64,000 bases of DNA from Limonium bicolor (taxonomy: Eukaryota > Streptophyta > Magnoliopsida > Caryophyllales > Plumbaginaceae): the NCBI GenBank assembly GCA_023374045.1, contig CM041779.1, positions 303,066,167-303,130,166 on the forward strand, read 5' to 3'. A model generated the notes under the pieces. The model was not told the origin of the DNA and ran no database searches. It saw only the letters and a program-made list of their open reading frames with translations. Positions 1-11,137 of the stretch are shown in pieces (within the stretch, counting starts at the first letter, position 1; each line of letters starts with the position of its first letter). The position numbers were made by a program, and so were the translations under genes.

Positions 1-655
1 ATTATAAACAACCATAAATTAGAGAATAACCCAACAACTTTAGATTATTTTTTAAGTAAAAGGCTCAAAGTATCACATTTTGTGATTTCATGTTACTTTT
101 TGTCATATTAAATTATTCTCTGGTTTATTTGTATTTTTCAATATTTCGCAATATAAAATTTCAAAACCGAGTGACACTAATATGACCGAGGAACACATAC
201 GAAGGGAAGCTAGTTCAATTTTCTAAGGAAAATATAGCATGAAAGAAAAAGAGAGACTGAAGCAAGAACGAAACAAGAAAATGATGATGATTATAACCAA
301 AGAAGCTATGGTTGCAATGGTCGCTATGTACAAAGTTTCTCATACATATTATATATACACAAGGGGAGGTTGATTGAAGGATTTTTTTCGTTAAGCGACG
401 GACCACCGTTGTAATCGAGGGGGTTGACTCAAGGATTTCATCCCACCTAAAATATAATTGCTAGAAATTTGATTTAAATAAGATAATATAATTGATAGAA
501 ATTTGATATAAATAAGATAATATAATTGATAGAAATATGATATAAAAAAAGGAAGAAATTGCTTTAGTATTTCTGATGTTGTATTATTGTCCATCTCAGT
601 CCCCATACTCCCCTAATCATAATCCAGGGGATGACAAAACCCAAACCATTACATA
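1..655 (+). repeat. Interspersed AT-rich module, copy A (of three)
   Basis: This is the first of three copies of one AT-rich module in the left 3.3 kb. It shares with 1610-1965 and 2862-3345 the run starting CATAAATTA(G/T)AGAATAAC, the block around AACGAAACAAGAAAA, and (with copy C) the stretch TATATATACACAAGGGGAGG followed by a TTCGTTAAGC block and GTTGACTCAAGGATTTCATC. The window edge cuts its left end. I see no convincing coding frame; the short open frames are AT-rich and unlike any family I know. It could be a duplicated promoter/5' flank, because copy C lies just upstream of a MYB-like exon, or a low-copy non-autonomous transposon. The identity is unknown. Confidence 0.75.
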
Positions 656-659
656 TGCC

Positions 660-1609
660 AACCTGATAAAAAATAAAACTCAAATAATGAAGACTTTGCA
701 TATACTAGAGTAATAAATTGATGAAACTTAAGAAACTGACGAAACTTGAGAAACTGAATGAACTGAAGAAACTTAAGAACACAGTTTTTTGCTAAAAAAC
801 CACGGTTCGTAACCGTGGTATATGCTTCCGACGTATATAGGAAAAGCTTTATAAACGACGGTTCAAAACCGTGTTTTAAATATGATAAAAAAACCATGGT
901 TCTAAAATCGTCATTTTAAACCTTGTCTGGCGCGGTTTTTAGTGACTATATACGATGTTTCTGACGATGAACCGTCGTTTATAATGCTTTATAAATGATG
1001 GTTCCACAGTATGCCGTTGTATATAGTCACTAAAAAACAGCTTACAAATGACGATTCCGCCTGATAACCGTTGTTTTTAATCTCGCGCCAAATATTCTAA
1101 ACCACGGTTTCTGGCCAAACCGTGGTTTATTTATTTTATTTTTTCTGCCTCTACCATGTGTTTTCAAATAAAACTCAATACATACATGTACCTCTACAGA
1201 GCATTCAACTGGTATTTTTCTCTTTGGCAACCAAAACACACTACACATAATATGCACAACTAGTAAAATAAGAGTTGCTAGTTGAATTGCACAAACCAAT
1301 TCAAAATGCACATCTAGCTAGCAAAATAAGAGTTGCACTTTGCAAAAGTTTGAAACGTACTTTACTTCACCATAAATAATGTAAGTCTAATACACTAGGA
1401 GAAAATCTAAGAAATGCTTAAGTAATTTTTACACCAATATTGCGCCATATGACTCTTACAAAGTCTAGGCCCGCTTTGGCAAATGTTCCGTAACATATCC
1501 TAAAAATAATGAGCAAAATTGTAAGAATATATAGCATAGAAAAAAAAACTCTCACAAATAAACCATAACATATCCTAAAAATAAACATAATCTATAAGTA
1601 CATATAAAT
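660..1609. other. Gene-free AT-rich spacer containing a foldback element
   Basis: No gene is visible here. Positions 720-780 hold a short run of GAAACT(T/G)AGAAACTGA-like repeats. The middle is the foldback element described separately. From about 1140 to 1609 the sequence is AT-rich and unstructured, ending where copy B of the flanking module begins. Confidence 0.6.
795..1130. repeat. Foldback / MITE-like element with repeated (A)CCACGGTT palindromes
   Basis: Short palindromes are reiterated: CCACGGTTCGTAACCGTGG at 800-818, ACCACGGTTTCTGGCCAAAC followed by CGTGGT at 1101-1126, and several degraded CGACGGTT/AACCGTCG copies between them. In the centre, TTTTAGTGACTATATAC (937-953) is the exact inverse of GTATATAGTCACTAAAA (1019-1035), giving a hairpin with a loop of about 65 bp. 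Subterminal repeat arrays of this type are characteristic of CACTA-superfamily elements and derived MITEs. No transposase frame is present, so this would be non-autonomous. The superfamily assignment is inference; the hairpins are seen directly. Confidence 0.55.
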
Positions 1610-1965
1610 TATATACAACCATAAATTAGAGAATAACCCAACAACTTTAGATTATTTTTTAAGTAAAAGGCTCAAAGTATCACATTTTGTGATTTCATGT
1701 TACTTTTTGTCATATTTAATTATTCTCTTGTTTATTTGTTTTTTTCATTATTTCGTATTATCAAGTTTCAAAATTTCAAAATGAGTGACACAAATATGAC
1801 CGAGGAACACATATAGAGGGAAGCTAGTTTCGATTTTCTAGGGAAAATCTAGCTTGAAAGAAGAAGAGAGATTGAAGCAAGAACGAAACAAGAAAAAGAT
1901 GATGATTATAACCAAAGAAGTCATGATTGTAGTGGTCGCTATGTACAAAGTTTCTCCTACATATT
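1610..1965 (+). repeat. Interspersed AT-rich module, copy B (truncated)
   Basis: It matches copy A from its start through ATGTACAAAGTTTCTC(C/A)TACATATTA, then stops where the Copia LTR begins at 1970. The downstream part present in copies A and C, including the TATATATACACAAGGGG stretch, is absent, so the Copia element interrupts or truncates this copy. Confidence 0.75.
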
Positions 1966-1969
1966 AACA

Positions 1970-2376
1970 TGAGAAAATTGGATCGTTGTAAGTCGGTTCT
2001 CTTGCCAGATGGTTGGCCACAATAAATGTATAGAATTGGGGATATGAAATTTGGAAATAATTTTTGGATCAGTGGAGTTCTTGTGGGAAGCGGCGAAGAA
2101 GAAGCGAGACGGAAGATGAGGAATCGGGCGAGGAATTCCGGGGTCGATAAGGCGACAAAGAAATAAAGACGAGAGAAGAAGAGAACCGAAAGGAAAATTG
2201 TAATCTATATTGAATAAGGGAGAACCCCAACAAGAGAGTTTATACAAGAGGATTATGCCGTTGCTTAACGGAACAAATGTAATTAACAACGGTATTAAGC
2301 AACGGCTAATAGAGACCGAATTAATTAATGAAGGAAAGAAAGAGGAAGGGGTAAATGAGAAAAAACAATCCTAACA
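1970..2376 (-). mobile_element. Copia-type 3' LTR (minus strand)
   Basis: Read on the minus strand this segment starts TGTTAGGATTG right after a C/G homopolymer polypurine tract and ends TTTTCTCA, giving the expected TG...CA termini. It lies directly downstream of the Copia RNase H stop codon, the normal place for a 3' LTR. The 407-bp length is typical of small plant Copia LTRs. The outer boundary is inferred from the point where homology to copy B ends, so it may be off by a few bases. Confidence 0.7.
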
Positions 2377-2393
2377 CCCCCCCCCCCCCAAAC
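2377..2393 (-). other. Polypurine tract of the Copia element
   Basis: On the minus strand this is TTTGG followed by an uninterrupted G run immediately before the LTR start. That is the expected position of the plus-strand DNA priming site for reverse transcription. Confidence 0.75.
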
Positions 2394-2861
2394 CTAGGGA
2401 AAAGAGATTTTTGCTAGGTTTGAAGTGTTGAGCATTCCCATTGTCATTAATTGTTGGTGATAATCTTTCCCCGCCAAAGCCTTTGTAAGCATGTCGGCCT
2501 TTTGATACTGGTTAGAAATGTGGACAACATCAATGAGTCCGGCCTTGATCTGGTCACGAACATAATGGGCGTCTATTTCGATGTGCTTTGTTCGTTCGTG
2601 AAGGACGGGGTTGCGTGCAATGTAGACGGCCGATTTGTTGTCGCATTTCAAAGGTATGGGAGTGATGTTGTTGATTCCGAGCTCATTGAGGAGGCAGGAG
2701 AGCCAAGCTAATTCCGTCGTAACGCGTCGAAGAGCACGGTATTCGGCTTCGGCGGAGGAGAGTGAAACGGAAGCTTGCTTCTTGGATTTCCAAGAGATGG
2801 GTGATCCTCCGAAAAGAATGTAGTATCCACTCACGGACCTGCGAGAAATGGGGCACGAAGC
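2394..2861 (-). pseudogene. Ty1/Copia polyprotein C-terminus (RNase H domain), 5'-truncated
   Basis: The minus-strand frame ending at 2394 encodes about 146 residues matching the end of a plant Copia polyprotein. Motifs seen in order: a beta-strand start (SGYYILFGGSPISWKSKKQ), the SSAEAEYRA acidic catalytic motif, the CDNKSA motif with catalytic Asp, HERTKHIEID, and the terminal QKADMLTKAL signature. These are the RNase H residues that degrade the RNA strand of the RNA-DNA hybrid. The upstream gag, protease, integrase and reverse transcriptase are all missing: the sequence switches at about 2862 to copy C of the flanking module. This is therefore a dead 3' remnant. The family call is secure; the truncation mechanism is unknown. 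Confidence 0.92.
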
Positions 2862-3345
2862 CCATAAATTATAGAATAACCATACAACTTTAGATTATTT
2901 TTTAATATTTCATAATATCAAATTTCTAAATTGAGTGACACAAATATGACAAAGGAACACATACATACATAAGGAAGCTAGTTTCGATTTCCCTGGAAAA
3001 TCTAGCTTGGAAGAAGATGAGAGATTGAAGCAAAAACGAAACAAAAAAAGGATGATGATTATAACCAAAGAAGCCATGATTGTAGTGGTCGTTATATACA
3101 AAGTTCTCATCATATATATATACACAAGGGGAGGTCGATTGAAAGATTTTTTTTTTTCGTTAAGCAACGAACCACCGTTGTAATCTTATGGGTTGACTCA
3201 AGGATTTCATCCCACCTATAATATAATTGATAGAAATTTGATACAAAAAGGAAGAGATTGTTTATATTTCAGATGTTGTGTTGTCTATGATAGACTCCCT
3301 ATTTATAATTCAAGGGAAGACAAAACCCAAACCTTTACGAAATTG
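2862..3345 (+). repeat. Interspersed AT-rich module, copy C
   Basis: This is the third copy of the module in copies A and B. It contains the full run from CATAAATTATAGAATAAC through TATATATACACAAGGGGAGG and the GTTGACTCAAGGATTTCATC block. A TATA-like string at about 3110-3122 lies some 330 bp upstream of the MYB-like exon at 3445. If that spacing is meaningful, the module could be a duplicated MYB gene flank. That is inference only. Confidence 0.7.
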
Positions 3346-3444
3346 TTTTCTATGTGCATTTTTTTATTTGCAATAATTTTTTCCTTTTACATAATGTGTA
3401 AATAAAACAACATTTATTTATTTTATTCTCAATAATTTTTTTTG

Positions 3445-3535
3445 GTAGCGTGGACAAAAGAAGAAGTTCATTTGTTGAGGAAGTGTATTAAGCACTATGG
3501 TTATCGAAAATTGCATCATGTCCCTCTATTAGCTG
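3445..3535 (+). pseudogene. R2R3-MYB exon 1 fragment (anthocyanin-type MYB), degenerate
   Basis: A 91-bp stretch encodes AWTKEEVHLLRKCIKHYGY followed by RKLHHVPLLAG, then a GT donor (GCTG|GTAAAT). This is the first half of the R2 repeat of plant R2R3-MYB factors, closest in pattern to the anthocyanin-regulating class (canonical WTxEEDxLL...CI..YG.GKWHQVPLRAG). The exon ends where the first intron of these genes lies. It is broken: the second tryptophan of the helix-turn-helix core is Leu (TTG for TGG), the invariant acidic residue of EED is Val, and the usual N-terminal start with KG is missing, with an in-frame stop just upstream. No convincing downstream exons follow. It is probably a decayed tandem duplicate or a captured fragment of a pigment-MYB gene. 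Confidence 0.65.
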
Positions 3536-4013
3536 GTAAATCATATATACATATAGACTAAACAAACTAGCCTTAGTAAGCTTGATCGATGTATCATTGG
3601 TTTGCTACTGTCCAGCAATGTGTATGTATGTGATAGTGTTGAGCTTACAGATTCCATTTCTGGCTATGGTGAACCTGTGTCTACTTATTTCATTACATTT
3701 ATATATTGTTATCTGTGATTTTATTACTCCTGAAATAATTAACTACTGCTGACTGTGTGTGACTTTTGTGCACCTGAAATAATTCATTACTGTTGATTGA
3801 GAGTGATTTTTGTACGTGTACTGAATAATTCTTTTTACCTGTACCGAATTATCCACCACATAAGCTAATTATTTAACTTTTGATGTGATACTAGTGTGAT
3901 TTTGAAACCCATCAATGTATGACAATTATGGTGTACAACATTCAAAGTTTCATAGCAGCAACATGTTGTTACTCTTGTTGAAGATGAAGCTCCGGTGGCT
4001 GCTTAGTTAGACA
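3536..4013. other. Gene-free stretch downstream of the MYB-like exon
   Basis: This is AT-rich sequence consistent with an old intron. Near its end, AAGCTCCGGTGGCTG (about 3987-4001) could be a trace of the LRWL core of MYB exon 2, but the flanking codons do not match. The probable solo LTR follows at once. Nothing else is recognised. Confidence 0.4.
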
Positions 4014-7000
4014 TGAAATACCCCTAAGGTTTATACACATGATTAAGGGTTAATCATTGAGTTAGGAAGACTAATGAGCCCTAATGAATTAAGGAAAAAT
4101 GGAACTCCAAACATATTTATATAAGTAAATATACATAGTCCAAAAAGGTCACTAAACCTTCAAAAAAATATTGGACTAACGTAGGAGTAATTATAAGGCG
4201 AAATCAACTAAGAAAGTTGATGTAACATGTACCATGTCATTACATGAATTAAGAGCACCAATATCATGAGTGAATCAAAGAACATACTTTAACTAGTCAT
4301 AATGAATATTAAGTATACCAATCACTCAAAAACATAAATAAACAAACTTTAGGACAAGGTAATCATGTTGGTCACAATCTAACACATGGAATAAGTCCTA
4401 ATGTACAACATATAAGTTCATAACATTCTAAGACGGATAATAATGTAATTAACCATAATGTGACCAAAATACCCCTTAAATATCTTCATAGGGCCGGAAT
4501 GTTTGAGAGGAATCAAGTGGCCTAGTGCCACCTTGTGCATTAGGAAGATATTTCCTTAAGTTAGAAGTCATGACTTGTGACTCCTCACTACTTCATTCAA
4601 TTTAACAAAGCTAGCACACTCCCCTCCCTCATCTCTCCATCTTGGATGAAAATATCCTTCATCTTCTTCCTTGAGTTTCTTCTTCCATTTCCTTGCTTCG
4701 TTCAAGAACACAACAATGGTGACTAGACCCACCTCACCTTTCTTCTCAAATCTTCTCCTTTTCTTCATCAACACATCAAGGCAACACAAGCCCCTCTTCT
4801 GCATGAAGTATTGTGGTTTCCTACAGATTTGGAAGCCAAATTTGGCAATAAAGCATGGGAGGTGTACGACCCCCAAAACCACCTTGGTTGAAGACCGTTA
4901 CACGTCGCACACATCATTACCTAAGACATGCAAGACTACACTAGCGGATCCCCAAAACTGAACAAATACCCATATATTAATCAACGTAGATTGCAAAGCT
5001 TGTTTTACAAGTTACTGAGCGGAAGCTAAATAAATACAGGGGGCCCTAATCTGGCATTACCAATACAAATCCAAAAGCAACACAAACGACAGAAGCGAAG
5101 ACTCTAGCCAAGAGCTGAGACCAGCAAATCAGATGGAAATAGGGGTGAGCCAAACTATATCTCAGCAGGTGATATTTCATTAGCTGAGCATACCCAAAAC
5201 TAATACTGAACATACATTTATACTTTTTACGAAAGCATAGCGAAATCAGAAACAGAGGCCTTGGAGGAAGAAGGCAGAAACAAAAGCTTAGTAAAGTCTG
5301 AAGCTTAACACAAACAGAACTAACAGAATCAGAAGCAGAGGTCGTAGCAAAGTCTTTTAAACATACAAAGGTCAAAAGCAGAACAAGCCAAGTGATGTCA
5401 AATCAGAAGGAGTAGCAGAAGGCAAATCAGAAGGCAGAAGCTTTGCAAATCAGAGACTTCTTAGAAGAAGGAAAGCACACAACAGACCTCTCAAGTCAAT
5501 ACAGACAGAGCAGAAAGAAATAGATCACTTAGTAAACCGGAAACTTTTAGATGACAGAAAGCAAACAACTGTCTGTCAGAATTCAGAACGGACAAAATAG
5601 ATCACTTATAAACAGATGGGACCTAGCACCGAACACAACACTCAAAAAGGATCGAAGACCCATGAATCTAACATCCCTCGACAACGCAGAAATGACCCGA
5701 AGACCAAAGGACCCGTCGGTCCCATAGAAGGGAAATGGGAATGACCCAACACTCAGATAGACGTCTACATAGCATGCTACGGGAAAGATCAACCCAGCCT
5801 TCCACGGCTCAGAATGACAGAAACTAGGTCCCCAAAACAGATATCAATCAAAACAGAACAGAAGGTGTTGTGAAGCACAACCACCAAGGCACAAGGCTTA
5901 AACACATCTAGAATTGAAATCATTACTGAAACGAAAGTCTTAAACCAAGACTAGCAAAACAGAAGATCAACTGAAGTCAGAAGCCGAAGCACACTTTCAA
6001 AGCAAATAAGAGTTTACAGAGCTTATCGAGACTTTCAATTCGAAAATACACCTACACATGTGCTAAACATATCAAAACAGATAGTAGACACTGAGAGGAA
6101 TCCAAGCCGCAAACTACACTCAAAACAGAGCTCAAACAAAAAAGTTATGTGAAAGCAGAGGCATGTCCGGACATGTGTCCGAACCTACAAGTTCGGACGC
6201 ATGCCGTGACACAAAGCAGAGGTGTCCGGACTTACAAATCCGGACGCATGTCAGACCTCAAAATACAACACGTCCGAACATGTATCAGGACTTATAAGTC
6301 CAGACGCATGTTCAGTTGAAATCCAAGCAGCGTCCGGACTTCTGTCCGGCCCTACAGTCCGGACAGAGTCCGAAAATCCGTAAAACAGTGAATTGTGTCA
6401 GAATTACATGTTCGACACAGTGGGAAGGAATCCGGAATTCGTCCTCGCATTCCGTCCGGACTTCCAGGTCCTGACGGATTTTCCGGACTCAACAAAACAC
6501 AGGAATTTCAGAGGCGACCACACCTACGTCCCGACTTACATGTCCTAGCGCAAGTCCGGACACGGCAAAATCTGCAAGATCGAAGACGCAACAGAGGCAG
6601 TTCCAAAGCTCCAAAACTCATTGACTATACAGAGTTTTCTCGTAACAAAATATGCAATCAAATACACTTCCCACGGGGTCTTAACACATAGAAACGTAAA
6701 CCAGAAACCAACAAAAATCCCACAGATCGAGAGTCAATAACATATACGAAAAACGAACGAAACCAGAAATCCCTATGGGTGAACACACACATCCGAATCT
6801 GTCTACCACCTACCTCACATTCGAAGCAAAGGTATCCTACTACGGACTCTACGAAACGCTCTCCTCGAATCACTGCTTGAATCTCTACTCAAACCACGAC
6901 ACTCGATCAAAATTGGGAGGAGACCACGCCGGAGAGGAGCGAAGAAACAATCAGAACTTGAAACCCTCGATTAGAGCTCTCACGGACTCGAGCAACGAAC

Positions 7001-7346
7001 CAACAACACAATGAATTGTAGGGATGAGAGAATGAAGAAGAGAATGGGCTACAGGAGAAGTTGAACACGAAAGAATGTCGAGAGAACTGTCAATGAGAGA
7101 TGAGGGAGAGGGGAATAATTGATCAAGATTAGGAAATAAGGAAGAAAGTTAGTAAATAATAAAAAGGGAATTTTATTTCCTATCTTCTTAATCACTGACA
7201 AACAAAGATGACATCTGTAGCCCTCCTCCCTCGAGCAACAAAATAACAAATAAGAATGTCATCGACATGCTAATATAAGATTGAAGATTTACAAACTCGC
7301 TTTACAATCAAAAGGAAGGTATGTAAAAAAAATCTGGGGCATAACA
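4014..7346 (+). mobile_element. Probable solo LTR of a large Ty3/Gypsy element
   Basis: The segment begins TGAAATACCCCTAAGG, closely resembling the LTR start of the chromovirus/LARD family elsewhere in the window (TGAAATACCCCAAACC). It ends CTGGGGCATAACA, giving TG...CA with the same CCCC/GGGG inverted ends. The length of 3.3 kb, the absence of coding frames, and an internal cluster of TCCGGAC palindromes (6160-6560) match the other large LTRs here. No primer-binding site or polypurine tract adjoins it. A perfect target duplication is not seen (AGACA on the left, GGTGG on the right), so the ends may have eroded or the call may be a fragment. The short open frames inside are not protein-like. 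Confidence 0.5.
6160..6560. repeat. Cluster of TCCGGAC palindromes
   Basis: At least eight short blocks of the form (G)TCCGGAC(TT).AAGTCCGGAC(GCATG) or degraded versions occur in about 400 bp, each able to fold on itself. Comparable clusters with GGTCCGGGAC or GGTCCGACCC cores sit inside the other large LTRs in this window, which supports treating this segment as LTR. Confidence 0.7.
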
Positions 7347-7665
7347 GGTGGGGCATGTAGCGTGAGTGAAGAAGATGAACTGCAGAACATGTGTGTTGTT
7401 TCACCAGCTTAGGTTGTAAATTACCGTGAATAAAGAGAATGAAATGAGGAAGGAGCTGTATCTTTTTGTTCTGGTGATGTGTAAATTATCGAGAGTATGA
7501 GAAATGAGAAGATTGCAGATGTATGTTGTTCATTCACCGGTTTGGATTGCAAACTGCCGTGAGTAAAGAGAATGAAGAAGAGGGATATGTTTCATGTTCT
7601 TGGTGCAGAGAATGACGAGACAAACATGTATGTTCTTTGTTCTAGGTAACGAGAATGAGGCAATA
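7347..7665. repeat. Degenerate tandem repeat left of the first LARD-like element
   Basis: There are about four imperfect units of roughly 65-90 bp, recognisable by GTGA(G/A)TAAAGAGAATGA(A) and TGTATGTTGTTC/TTCTTGGT-like blocks and by GTAAATTA(C/T)C or CAAACTGCC joints. No gene is seen. The segment is the left flank of the element starting at 7666. Confidence 0.45.
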
Positions 7666-9573
7666 TTTTAATACCCCGGATCTAAAAATGGTGATTTAAT
7701 TACTCTAATAAAATTATTAAGGGCCTAATTGTGTCTAGAAAATATTGGTAAAAAGAATAAACCAAAAGAAAAGAGAAAACGCTTGAAAAGCGAAAAACGC
7801 TAAAATGCGTATTAAATTTAAATAAGAAATAAATGATCTCGTAAGGGTCCGAGAGGGATTCCTAAGGCTTAGTTAGGCCTAATTAGTGTACGGGAATGAT
7901 TCCCGAAGAAAACGGATCCAAATAATGGATTAAAAATGCTAACGGAGTTTTAAGCACGTTTTTCGAGAAAACCCGAAAACGCAACTTTAAGTGGTCAAAC
8001 GGACCCGTAAAAATTATAGTTGATTAAATAACTATAAATAAATATTAAAGGAAGCTTAATAGCCATTAAAATTAATTAAACGAGAAAATTCCAAAAAAAA
8101 CGGACCCGGTAAGTGAATAGTGACAAAACCGGGAGACGAGACGCGTTTAATTCGAAAAGACGAAAAACGACCCGGGCTAGTATTTAATGTGGGCCGGTTT
8201 TAATTAGTAAGTGTACACCCATTAATAGCTTGCTAGCTATTATGTAATAACAAAACAAATAAGTAAATAAAGCAATAGTATAAAGTAAAAGTAAAAAGTA
8301 AGTACTTACCTTCTCACCTCCTCCTTGCTTCACACGCGATCTCCCTCCTTCAAAAATTGAGCTCCTTCTCCCTCTGTATTACAATGGCGATTCCATCAGA
8401 GGGCAAACAGCACAATCTTCCTTCTCCATTATCTTGCTCCATTCTCCACCAAATCACATAAAAATAGTACCGTTGGATTCCTCTCGGTAAGGGCAACGTT
8501 TTCCACCCAATAAAGACTTGAAACCCTTATCTTCATCTTCATGGCCGTGGGTCATCTTGCAGCTTGGAGAGGTTCTTTTGGCTCTCCCTCACCTCCTTAA
8601 TAATCTAAGGTATAAATAAACTCAAGCTCTCCATCTTCTTGGCTTGTTCATGCAAAAAAATCAAAAATGCCACGTTGAACTTGGCTTCATTTTCAGCCGG
8701 TTTTGTGTTTCAACAGAGGGGTGAGATTTTCCTAGCCTTGATGTTTAAAGATGGCACTCAAGAGAACAAGGTAACTCCTTAGTGTTAAAGCCCTAAAACT
8801 AATTATTGAAATATTAGTTTGTGAGGGACGTGGGTATTAAACTAGTTTGTTATGTGTGGTTGGGTGTGATTGTAGACATCATCCATGCCTCTGTTGTGTG
8901 TGGAAACAAGAAGAAAAGGGAGAATCAGAGAAGGAGGAAGAAGGAAAAGGGAACAGAAAACTAATAAGGTATTGAACTTACCTTGGGTTGGTTTCATTCT
9001 CGGTAAACCGATTGTGAAATGTGAATAAATGACCTTGTTTTAGTGTAGTTGGGATACTACAATTTGGATGATGAATGGAGTTGTTTTTAATGTTATTAAG
9101 TGTGGGAATAAGCCTTAAGACTAAATTGTTACAGAGGTGGAAACAAGGTGGGAATTAGTGCGCTGCTGTATTGAATTTAATGCTCGTTCAAACAGGGAGG
9201 GAAAACTGATTTTGGTGGCTGTTGTAGTGTGGTGTGAATGCTAAGAATGTAGTTAAGTTGTGGCAAACTTGTTTAGGAAACTATGGGCTTCAGTGTGTTA
9301 ATGCGTGGAGTTGAGATGGCAAGAAAGAAAGGGTTGAAAACTGCATCAGAAAACAAGGAAGTAGAATCTGTAACAGAGAAGGAATTTACAGTGGAAATGG
9401 TGTAGTTATGCAAGAACTAAGTGATAAGTTTTGTCCATGATTTAAGGAGGTTTAGTTGAGTAATTAGATGCTAAAACATGGGGATTTTAGTTGGTGAAGG
9501 TTGGGAGATCAATGGTGAAAGAATGAACCTGTAACAGAGTTGGAAAATTGCAAATTTGCAAAATCTGTAGCAG

Positions 9574-9902
9574 GGTCCGGGACCTAGGTCCAGGACCAAG
9601 TCCCGGACCACCCCTATTTTACCCCCCGAGAGTTGTTTTTTGTTCGGTCCGGGTCTTAACCCCATGAGCAAGTCCCGGACCATGTGCACTTTTCAACCCG
9701 AGAATTCCCTGCTATGTTGGTCCGGGTCCTAGTTCCATGCCCAAGTCCCGGACCACATACCATTTTTAAACCGAGATTTTCCCTGCATTATGGTCCGGGA
9801 CTTAGCTCCAGAATGAAGTCCCGGACCAAAGTGAAATAATGCCCGAGAGTTATGCCTTATGATGGTCCGGGACTTAGGGTGGGGACCAAGTCCCGGACCA
9901 CC
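9574..9902. repeat. GGTCCGGGACTTAG palindrome cluster in LTR
   Basis: Five units spaced by about 65-85 bp each read GGTCCGGG(A/T)C...(A)AGTCCCGGACC, an inverted repeat with 8-10 bp arms and a loop of 14-20 bp. The same cluster recurs in the 3' LTR at about 18792-19117. Either it folds in the RNA or it is a repeated protein-binding site in the promoter-containing LTR. The function is not known. Confidence 0.85.
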
Positions 9903-11137
9903 CCCAGAAACCTACAGAGAGTATTTTAAAGTTGTAAATGATGGGGGTTTGAATGTTAATGATGTTATAAGATGTTAAGGCCTTGTTTGGTGGCATATAA
10001 AGGCCCTAGGAAGTGTGAGAAAGTGTTAGAAGTGTTTGAGATGTGAGAGCTTAAAGTAACAAAAGTGAAACCGAGATAACGGGATAACGGGGTAACTACG
10101 GGAATAACATTTAAATATGTTCCGTATGATCTTAGTATTAATAATAATGTTTGAAACATTATCAGAGAGTCGTGCGCGACCCGAGCATGGAGATGCCACG
10201 GTAAAGTAAAAACCCCGGTGAAAGGTATGATTTTCTCATGCCCCGTATGCTAACCGAGTTACACTGATTTGTGTGTTTGTGTGCCGGCTTAATCAAGATT
10301 AAAGCATGAAAATAATCCCTTGTTTGATTATGCATGCATTGTTGTATGTTGAATGAGCTAACATACTTGTATGCCGGTGTGGTCTAACTTAGTGCATAGA
10401 CCGACTCTTAGTGAGTATTGACTGACTAGAAACCCGTTGAACGGGTAGTCACATAACCAATGGTATTATGCAAACACACACAAGCTATCGATTAAAGTAT
10501 AACGATAACACAAACATATGAACTCCCTAAAATGCGAGGAGATGTACGGGTTGAGTATATACCCGATAACGGTTAGAGAACCTTATTGAAACAATCCACG
10601 AAATAAATGAGTGGAGAGATAAATGACCTCCATCGAGAGGATTGAAGTTAGTCCAATAATGTAAACATATAAGAAAGGTAAAAGAGACCTAGGGGACTAT
10701 GTGATTCCCTTGAGATACGGTCGACCTCTTATATGAGGATTTTACCCGGTATAAGAAAATATCCGAATGTACAAGCATATGATTGTGAGGGTAACACTTA
10801 AACCTAAGATTACCCGAAATTAAGTAAAGTTCCCAAAGTCATTAGAAACATCGAGAATGGTGCTTCTAGACTAATATACATGATATAATTATAACTCCGA
10901 GAGAGGAGTATATGGGAATGTGAGTAGTCCGAGAGTAGTCGGACCTATGTAAAAAGAGAGGAACTAAGAGAGAGTTCCGTGAGCTAGTTGAACCTTCCCA
11001 CCATGCTAGACCCAGAGTAGGGTCGAAACCGGGGAAGTAAGACTATGCTAGAGAGCCATGAGTTTTGGCTTAAGTATGTATAAGAGTAACAAGCGTGACG
11101 TAGGAGACCTGTAGTGTCTCGAGAATCTACAAGAGCT

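Noticed and set aside
4568..7249. Small frames in the 4-7 kb region as host genes
   Set aside because: Low-complexity translations, no conserved motif or splice structure; the region fits a solo LTR.
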